Assembly (NCBI GenBank): GCA_963730065.1
Contig: CAVSQL010000011.1
Location: 248,001 to 312,000, forward strand
Length of the DNA stretch: 64,000 nt
Reading direction: 5' to 3'
Source of the DNA: UBA9676 sp963730065
Lineage (GTDB): Bacteria; Actinomycetota; Actinomycetes; Streptosporangiales; Streptosporangiaceae
Part shown: positions 58,915 to 64,000 of the stretch, in pieces
How positions within the stretch are numbered: position 1 is the stretch's first letter
Layout of the letters: each line of letters starts with the position of its first letter
Translations under genes and position numbers: made by a program
Notes under the pieces: model-generated
The model's database searches: none
Seen by the model: only the letters and a program-made list of their open reading frames with translations
What the model was told of the DNA's origin: nothing

Positions 58915-59499
58915 ACCGCAGGTGAACCTGACGCGGTACCAGCGCGTCCCATTCACGTGACTGAAACCCTGTATGCCGATTCCGCGCTTGGCTCGGTTCC
59001 GGTTGAGTGGGATGCGGAGCAGGCAGTCACGGCGATGTACAGCACGCACTACCGTTCGCTGGTGCGGCTGGCCGCCCTCCTGGTGCGCGACGTCGCCACC
59101 GCCGAGGAAGTGGTGCAGGACTCGTTCGTGGCCATGCACACCGCCTGGCGCCGGATCCGGGACAACGACAAGGCGCTGTCCTACCTGCGGCAGTCGGTGG
59201 TTAACCGGTCACGTTCGGTGCTGCGGCATCGGGTGGTGGTCGATCGCAACGCGCCCAAGCCCGCGCCTGACATGCCCAGTGCCGAGCAGGGTGCGCTCAC
59301 CTTGCTGGAGCGCACGGCCGTGGTCGCCGCCTTGCGCTCGCTGCCGCCGCGGCAGCGGGAAGCGCTGGTGCTCCGGTACTACGGGGACCTTTCGGAAGCA
59401 CAGATCGCCAGCGCCATGGGGATCAGCAGAGGCGCAGTGAAGAGTCACACGGCCCGGGCGATCGCGTCCTTGCGGGCCGTCCTGGAGATGGAGAAATGA
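58912..59499 (+). CDS. ECF sigma factor (SigE-family), third copy
   Basis: 195 residues from ATG 58912 (ATG 58867 would add 15 that read through a tandem repeat). Region 2 has AVTAMYSTHYRSLVRLAALLV, ATAEEVVQDSFVAMHTAWRRI and LSYLRQSVVNRSRSVLRHR. Region 4 is VAALRSLPPRQREALVLRYY with SEAQIASAMGISRGAVKSHTA. It is related to the two sigma factors near 40 kb but less close than those are to each other. A membrane-protein gene follows after 40 bp, as in the other modules though not overlapping. Confidence 0.9.
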   Translation: MTAGEPDAVPARPIHVTETLYADSALGSVPVEWDAEQAVTAMYSTHYRSLVRLAALLVRDVATAEEVVQDSFVAMHTAWRRIRDNDKALSYLRQSVVNRSRSVLRHRVVVDRNAPKPAPDMPSAEQGALTLLERTAVVAALRSLPPRQREALVLRYYGDLSEAQIASAMGISRGAVKSHTARAIASLRAVLEMEK

Positions 59500-59539
59500 A
59501 GAAGGCCGGGGGGGCCGGAAACGGCCTGGAGCGACACGC

Positions 59540-60397
59540 ATGACACGAGTGAACAGCAACTTCGACGAGATGCTCCGGCGTGCACTGCACGCGGAGGCGG
59601 ATTCGGTCGAGCCCGCCAAGGGAGGTCTCGACCGGATCCGTCGGCGGACGCACGCGCCATGGCTGGTGCGGCAGGCATCCCTGATGCTGACCGAGTGCGC
59701 GGACCTGGTCCGGCTGATCGGGATCCGGCTCCAGCCCGGGTTCACCGGCATGCGCGCCGCCGTCGCCGCCCGCGGCGGGGTGTGGGAAGCGTCCGTCGCC
59801 GTGCTCAGCTCGACCGTCGCCAGCGTCGTGGCGCTGACCATGCCGTCCCGGCGCCGCGGTGCCATGCACCGGGGCGGGGCCAGCGGGCCGTCGCCCGAGC
59901 GCCGCGGCTCCAACCTGGCCTGGCTGCGGCCGGTCCTGGCCGTGGCGGCCGCCGTGGTCATCGTCGTGGCGGGGGTGTTCGGCCTGGTCCAGGTGCGGGA
60001 CAACCTCGTGAGCGTGGTCTTCCCCAGCGGCACCCCGGCCAGCACCGCCAGCACCAGCGACCAGGCGCCCACCCTGCAGGGGCCGTCAGCCCCGGGCGTC
60101 ATCCTGCCCGCCAGCACCCGGCACGGCTCGCCCACGCCCTCGCCGACGGCCACCTGCCCGACAACCCAGAACCAGCAGGCCACCCCAACGCCGACGCCGA
60201 GCGACACCACGACCCCGGCGGCCACGCCGAGCGGCACGCCGACCCCGTCCCCGAGCGACACCACCGACCCGTCGCCGACCGACAGCGCGGCGACCAGTGC
60301 GCTGACGGTGAACGGCGGCACGGGCATCCAGACCGTGGTGATTGTCGCCCCGGCGGCGACCTGCGCCAGCCCGGCGCACAGCACCGCGGCCAGCTAG
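59540..60397 (+). CDS. Single-pass membrane partner with Thr/Pro/Ser-rich exterior
   Basis: 285 residues. The cytoplasmic N-terminus SNFDEMLRRALHAEADSVEP and GGLDRIRRRTHAPWL is like sigma-binding tails coupled to SigE-family factors. Hydrophobic stretches near 84-99 and a clear TM (about 133-152, LAVAAAVVIVVAGVFGLVQV) follow. The outside is a Thr/Pro/Ser-rich stalk with TPTPSDTTTP-like repeats and one disulfide-possible Cys pair (about 213, 277). Unlike the partners at 40-43 kb it has no propeller. It is probably an anti-sigma or receptor for the preceding sigma. Confidence 0.65.
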   Translation: MTRVNSNFDEMLRRALHAEADSVEPAKGGLDRIRRRTHAPWLVRQASLMLTECADLVRLIGIRLQPGFTGMRAAVAARGGVWEASVAVLSSTVASVVALTMPSRRRGAMHRGGASGPSPERRGSNLAWLRPVLAVAAAVVIVVAGVFGLVQVRDNLVSVVFPSGTPASTASTSDQAPTLQGPSAPGVILPASTRHGSPTPSPTATCPTTQNQQATPTPTPSDTTTPAATPSGTPTPSPSDTTDPSPTDSAATSALTVNGGTGIQTVVIVAPAATCASPAHSTAAS

Positions 60398-60459
60398 GGC
60401 ACCACTGGCGGAGCTCCGGCCCGCGCGGCCGGCCAGCACCCGCGGGCGCCCCGCCTGCG

Positions 60460-61326
60460 CTAGGGGTCCACCCGCTCCGCGGTATCTCGCCAGCGGCCAG
60501 CGCGGCTGAGCATGACGGACGCGGCGACCACCCCGGCGGTGGATGTCCGCAGCACGGTGGGGCCCAGGTGCGCACCCGCCGCCCCGGCCCCGGTCAGCGC
60601 CGCCACCTCGGCCGGGCTGAGCCCGCCCTCCGGACCGACGATCACCACCAGGTCGCCCGACGATGGCAGGGGCAACGCGCCCAGCGCGGTCCCGGCGCCG
60701 GGATCGAGCAGCACCGCCAGGGCCGCCGACCGCACGGCGCGGGCCACCTCAGGCGTGGACGCGAGCCCGGTCACCTCCGGGAACCTGGGCCTCCGGGCCT
60801 GCTTGGCGGCCTCACGAGCGGTCGCCCGCCAGCGGGCCAGCGCCCGCTCCCCGCGCTCGCCGTGCCACCGGGTGACGCAGCGCTGCGCCGCCCAGGGCAC
60901 GATCACGTCCACCCCCGCCTCGGTCATCAGCTCGACGGCCAGCTGGCCGCGGTCCCCCTTGGGCAGCGCCTGCACCACGGCGAGCGCGGGATCGGGGGGC
61001 GGCGCCACCCGGCGTGACCGGACGGCGAGATGAAGTACGCCGCCGCTGGCCTGGGTGACGACACACTCCGCCAGCTGACCCGCCCCGTCGGTCACGTCCG
61101 CCCGCTCCCCCGGGGCCAAGCGGCGGACCGTGGCGCCGTGGCGGCCCTCCGGGCCGGACAGGACGACAACGTCGCCGGCCAGGGCGTCGGTCGGGGCCAG
61201 GAAGACCGGCGGCCGCGCGTCCCCGCCGGGGCCTGCCGCCCGGTCAGCGGCCGTTGAACGCGTCCCGCAGCCTGGAGAAGAGCCCCTGCTGGCCGGGAGC
61301 GAACCTGCCCGGCGGGGCCTCCTCAC
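60460..61326 (-). CDS. rsmE: 16S rRNA m3U1498 methyltransferase RsmE
   Basis: 288 residues by frame. The family proper starts at about PPVFLAPTDALAGDVVVLSG with EGRHGATVRRLAPGE as the PUA-like N-domain. The SPOUT knot has VVIVGPEGGLSPAEVAAL and LGPTVLRTSTAGVVAASVML. It methylates U1498 of 16S rRNA. No ATG, GTG or TTG lies between the dnaJ stop (61244) and the first conserved residue. The nearest start in frame is GTG 61326, inside dnaJ, which adds about 35 residues. So the start overlaps dnaJ by 83 bp or uses an unusual codon. Confidence 0.9.
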   Translation of the reverse strand: MRRPRRAGSLPASRGSSPGCGTRSTAADRAAGPGGDARPPVFLAPTDALAGDVVVLSGPEGRHGATVRRLAPGERADVTDGAGQLAECVVTQASGGVLHLAVRSRRVAPPPDPALAVVQALPKGDRGQLAVELMTEAGVDVIVPWAAQRCVTRWHGERGERALARWRATAREAAKQARRPRFPEVTGLASTPEVARAVRSAALAVLLDPGAGTALGALPLPSSGDLVVIVGPEGGLSPAEVAALTGAGAAGAHLGPTVLRTSTAGVVAASVMLSRAGRWRDTAERVDP

Positions 61327-62383
61327 CCCGGAGTTTCGCCAGCTGCTTGAGCAGCGCTTCCTGCTCCTCGTCGATCTTGGCCGGTGTCTCCACCGTCACG
61401 TGGATGACCAGGTCACCACGCCCGGAGTCGTTCAGGTGCCGCACTCCCAGGCCATAGAGCGGAATGACCTGGCCGGACTGGGTGCCCGGGCGGATGTCCA
61501 GGCCCCTGGCGCCGTCCAGCGTCTCCACCGACAGCGTCGCCCCCAGGGCAGCGGACACCATCGGGATCGTGACCGTGCAGTGGAGATCATCGCCCTGGCG
61601 CTCGAAGATCGAGTGCGGCCGCTGGACGATCTCGAGGAACAGGTCGCCGGGCGGCCCGCCACCGGGGCCGATCTCTCCTTCGCCCGCGAGCTGGATGTGG
61701 GTCCCGTCCTCGACACCCGCCGGGATCCGGACCTTGATGGTGCGGCGGGTGCGCACCCGGCCGTCCGCGTCACATTCGGGGCACGGCCGCCGGATGATGG
61801 TGCCGTAGCCGCCGCAGGCCGGGCACGGCCGGGAGGTCATCACCTGGCCGAGGAAGGACCGGGCGACCTGGCTCACCTCGCCCCGGCCGGCGCACACGTC
61901 GCAGGTCTCGGGGTGGGTGCCGGGCGCCGTGCCCTCGCCGGAGCAGGTCGGGCAGACCACAGCGGTGTCCACCACGAGCTCCCTGGTCGCCCCGAACGCA
62001 CACTCGGCCAGGTCGAGATCCACCCGGATGGTGGCGTTGCGGCCCCGGCGGGCGCGGCTGCGCGGCCCCCGCGGCCCCGCGCCGGTGCCGAAGAACGCGT
62101 CCATGATGTCGCTGAAGGGGAACCCGGCGCCGAACCCACCCGGCCCGCCTGGGCCGGCCGCCCCGGGCCGGGCGAACGGGTCGGCCCCGAGGTCGTACAT
62201 CTGGCGCTTCTCCGGGTCGGAGAGCACCTCGTAGGCCTGCGTGATCTCCTTGAACCGCTCCTGGGTCTGCGGATCCGGGTTGACGTCCGGGTGCAGCTCC
62301 CTGGCGAGCCGCCGGTAGGCCTTCTTGATCTCGTCAAGGCCCGCGTCGCGGCGGATCCCGAGTATCCCGTAGTAGTCGTTCAC
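61244..62383 (-). CDS. dnaJ: Chaperone DnaJ
   Basis: 379 residues. The J domain has DYYGILGIRRDAGLDEIKKAY and the HPD motif (residues 31-33). A Gly/Phe-rich segment follows, then four zinc motifs: CPTCSGEG, CDVCAGRG, CPACGGYG, CPECDADG. The C-terminal substrate domain has GARGLDIRPGTQSGQV. It is the DnaJ2 type linked to hrcA. The GTG start lies 3 bp after hrcA, so co-transcribed and controlled by the CIRCE site. It works with DnaK. Confidence 0.95.
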   Translation of the reverse strand: MNDYYGILGIRRDAGLDEIKKAYRRLARELHPDVNPDPQTQERFKEITQAYEVLSDPEKRQMYDLGADPFARPGAAGPGGPGGFGAGFPFSDIMDAFFGTGAGPRGPRSRARRGRNATIRVDLDLAECAFGATRELVVDTAVVCPTCSGEGTAPGTHPETCDVCAGRGEVSQVARSFLGQVMTSRPCPACGGYGTIIRRPCPECDADGRVRTRRTIKVRIPAGVEDGTHIQLAGEGEIGPGGGPPGDLFLEIVQRPHSIFERQGDDLHCTVTIPMVSAALGATLSVETLDGARGLDIRPGTQSGQVIPLYGLGVRHLNDSGRGDLVIHVTVETPAKIDEEQEALLKQLAKLRGEEAPPGRFAPGQQGLFSRLRDAFNGR

Positions 62384-62385
62384 AA

Positions 62386-63399
62386 TCAGGTCCCCGCCAC
62401 GATCTGGCCCACGTACCGTGCCACCGCCCGCACCGCTCCCATCGCCGTCGGGTAGTCCATCCGGGTCGGCCCGAGCACGCCGAGCCGGGCCACCGCCTGG
62501 TCGCCGCTCCCGTAACCAGCCGCCACCACGGACGTGCTGTGCAGCCCGACCACGGGGTTCTCGGCCCCGATCCGGACGGTCACCAACGACGGGTCCACCG
62601 ACTCACCCAGCAGCCGCATGAGCACCACCTGCTCTTCAAGGGATTCGAGCACCTCGTGCAGGCCCTGGGAGAAATCGGCGGGGGTGAGGTTAGACGCCCC
62701 GGCGACCACGACCTTCTCCTCGTTCCGCTCGACCAGGCTTTCCAGGATGACCGAGAAGATAGCGGCGGCGTTCGGCCGTTCGCTGGGCGGGACCCGCTCC
62801 GGGAGGTCGGCGACCACCGAGGCCACCTCGGTCAGCATCTGCCCGTCGAGGCAGGCGTTGAGCACCGCCCGCAGCTGGGTGACGGCGTCTTCCTCGATCG
62901 GCGCGGGCAGCTCCACCATCCGCTGCTGCACCCGGCCCGTGTCGGTGATCATCACCAGCAGCAGCCGCTTCGCCGCGAGCGGCACCAGCTCCACGTGCCG
63001 GATCGACGACCTGGTCAGGGACGGATACTGGACCACCGCTACCTGCCGCGTCAGCTGGGCCAGCAGCCGCACCGTGCGCATGACCACGTCGTCCAGGTCG
63101 TAGGCGCCGGCCAGGAACGTCTCGATCGCCCGCCGTTCGGCCCCCGACAGCGGCTTGACCCCGGACAGCCGGTCGACGAACAGCCGGTACCCCTTGTCGG
63201 TGGGGATCCGGCCCGCGCTCGTGTGCGGCTGCATGATGTAGCCCTGCTCCTCGAGCACGGCCATGTCGTTGCGGATGGTTGCGGGTGACACATCGAGGTG
63301 ATGCCGGTTGACGAGCGACTTCGAGCCCACCGGTTCCATGGTGGACACGTAGTCCTGCACGATGGCGCGCAGCACGGCGAGCTTCCTGTCGTCGAGCAC
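62386..63399 (-). CDS. hrcA: Heat-inducible repressor HrcA
   Basis: 337 residues. The winged helix has KLAVLRAIVQDYVSTMEPVG, then DVSPATIRNDMAVLEEQGYI and PHTSAGRIPTDKGYRLFVD. A GAF-like dimer domain with SSIRHVELVPLAAKRLLLVM, RVPPSERPNAAAIF and GLHSTSVVAAGYGSG follows. It represses CIRCE-controlled heat-shock genes and needs GroEL for activity. GTG 63399 has AGAGGGG about 6 bases upstream. A CIRCE site 13 bp upstream implies autoregulation. Confidence 0.95.
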   Translation of the reverse strand: MLDDRKLAVLRAIVQDYVSTMEPVGSKSLVNRHHLDVSPATIRNDMAVLEEQGYIMQPHTSAGRIPTDKGYRLFVDRLSGVKPLSGAERRAIETFLAGAYDLDDVVMRTVRLLAQLTRQVAVVQYPSLTRSSIRHVELVPLAAKRLLLVMITDTGRVQQRMVELPAPIEEDAVTQLRAVLNACLDGQMLTEVASVVADLPERVPPSERPNAAAIFSVILESLVERNEEKVVVAGASNLTPADFSQGLHEVLESLEEQVVLMRLLGESVDPSLVTVRIGAENPVVGLHSTSVVAAGYGSGDQAVARLGVLGPTRMDYPTAMGAVRAVARYVGQIVAGT

Positions 63400-63411
63400 G
63401 TATCCCCTCTC

Positions 63412-63436
63412 TGGCACTCCGTCATCCCGAGTGCCA
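63412..63436. promoter_or_regulatory. CIRCE operator
   Basis: TGGCACTC (63412-63419), 9 bases, then GAGTGCCA (63429-63436): the perfect inverted repeat of the CIRCE element, close to the consensus TTAGCACTC-N9-GAGTGCTAA. It lies 13 bp ahead of the hrcA start. HrcA bound here would repress the hrcA-dnaJ operon. Confidence 0.95.
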
Positions 63437-63632
63437 AGTCTATGGCGGACCGGGCGTCCTGGCACCGTTCCGTTCACACTGGCGGGGTGGCAAAACGCGG
63501 TGAGCTGGGCCGGGAGGCACCGCTGTCGGTGACGTGGCCCAGCAGAAGGCCAGCGATCCGGTAGGTTCAGGCGAGGCGGTCCGGCCCTGCGGACCGCCGC
63601 ACGGTCCGCAGGACTTACCGACGGTGGGTGGC

Positions 63633-64000
63633 ATGAGGCGGGACTACGGCCCCGACGTACTCGCGGCAGGTGCGGGACGGCGCCAGCGCACACAGTTCCC
63701 GACGCTACCCGCCGAGCGCGGACTCGTGGTGGAGGAGGCCGGCGGGGGTTTTTGCGGGGCCGTGGTCGACTGCGAAAAGCACGTCGTGACGCTGGAGGAC
63801 CTTTGGGGCAAGCAGCGGGTGTTCCCGCTCACGCGGGGCGGGTTCCTGCTGGAAGGCCGGCCGGTCACGCTGGTCCGGCCCGGGCCAGACGGGCCGGGCG
63901 GGGCGGGCGGGCCGGGCGGGCCAGGTGGCGGCCCAGGCCGCGCCGGCCGGACGGCCTCGGGGTCGCTCGCGGCGCCGGTGATCCCGGGCCAGCCCGCGGC
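63633..64000 (+). CDS. DUF3097 family protein, partial at window edge
   Basis: About 122 residues are visible before the window ends. The start RDYGPDVLAA is followed by FPTLPAERGLVVEEAGGGF, then CGAVVDCEKHVVTLEDLWGK and GGFLLEGRPVTLVRP, the N-terminal signature of DUF3097, an actinobacterial family of unknown function. A Gly/Pro-rich low-complexity insertion (about 85-105) comes just before TASGSLAAP. The ATG at 63633 follows GGTGG. A 9-bp GC-rich hairpin at 63575-63598 lies upstream. It is divergent from hrcA. Confidence 0.85.
   Translation, partial: MRRDYGPDVLAAGAGRRQRTQFPTLPAERGLVVEEAGGGFCGAVVDCEKHVVTLEDLWGKQRVFPLTRGGFLLEGRPVTLVRPGPDGPGGAGGPGGPGGGPGRAGRTASGSLAAPVIPGQPA

Overview
The window is chromosomal DNA of a very high-GC actinobacterium. 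Codons end almost always in G or C, GTG starts are common, and many genes overlap by 4 bases (ATGA or GTGA junctions). Lineage markers agree: a mycothiol-type maleylpyruvate isomerase family protein, an XRE/DUF397/RsbW-like kinase trio as found at bldB/abaA-like loci, DUF3097, DUF5996 and Rv1733c-family proteins, and the actinobacterial order of the rpoD-dnaG and hrcA-glyS blocks. A filamentous, Streptosporangiales-like genome is my guess; nothing seen fixes the genus.

Layout. 0-5 kb: unlinked genes (permuted papain-like protein, PrmC-related methyltransferase, DUF5996, LysE exporter). 3.6-7.9 kb: one leftward operon of M20 hydrolase (two frameshifts), FadR-type GntR regulator, alpha/beta hydrolase and APC permease, which looks like uptake and hydrolysis of an unknown amide or ester. 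8-9.4 kb: developmental-type regulatory trio, with an XRE regulator that has lost most of its DUF5753 domain. 9.3-14.8 kb: membrane proteins, a hydrolase, a sirtuin and a small winged-helix regulator. 15.1-22.4 kb: complete Liv-type ABC importer (livG, F, H, M, K), then a TetR regulator and a frameshifted CoA ligase, consistent with import and CoA activation of a carboxylate. 23.9 kb: tRNA-Asn, with a degenerate antisense tRNA-like copy nearby. 26.8-36.3 kb: conserved housekeeping block (primary-type sigma factor, dnaG, HAD phosphatase, FAD reductase, dgt, ppdK).

36.3-44 kb is the main accessory segment: a NACHT ATPase remnant truncated at both ends, a small ORF coupled to an intact tyrosine integrase, two tandem paralogous modules of ECF sigma factor plus membrane-anchored beta-propeller-like protein, and a frameshifted NAD-binding oxidoreductase. 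44-64 kb is the conserved block glyS, uppS, recO, leuA, era, cdd-like, CBS hemolysin, ybeY, phoH, HIT, rsmE, dnaJ, hrcA. It is interrupted by a DesK/DesR-like pair, a double GNAT protein, a DUF2332 protein and a third ECF sigma/membrane partner. leuA has a Leu-rich leader peptide and a hairpin that covers its ribosome binding site. hrcA has a CIRCE operator.

Two themes stand out. First, the window holds three ECF sigma factors, each with a membrane partner gene directly downstream; two modules are a clear tandem duplication, and their propeller-type partners look like an undescribed surface-signalling family. Second, there are many lesions: four single-base deletions, most in or beside G/C runs, and two internal deletions (XRE/DUF5753 regulator, histidine kinase ATP-binding domain). 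The single-base lesions may be assembly errors; the internal deletions look more like real events.
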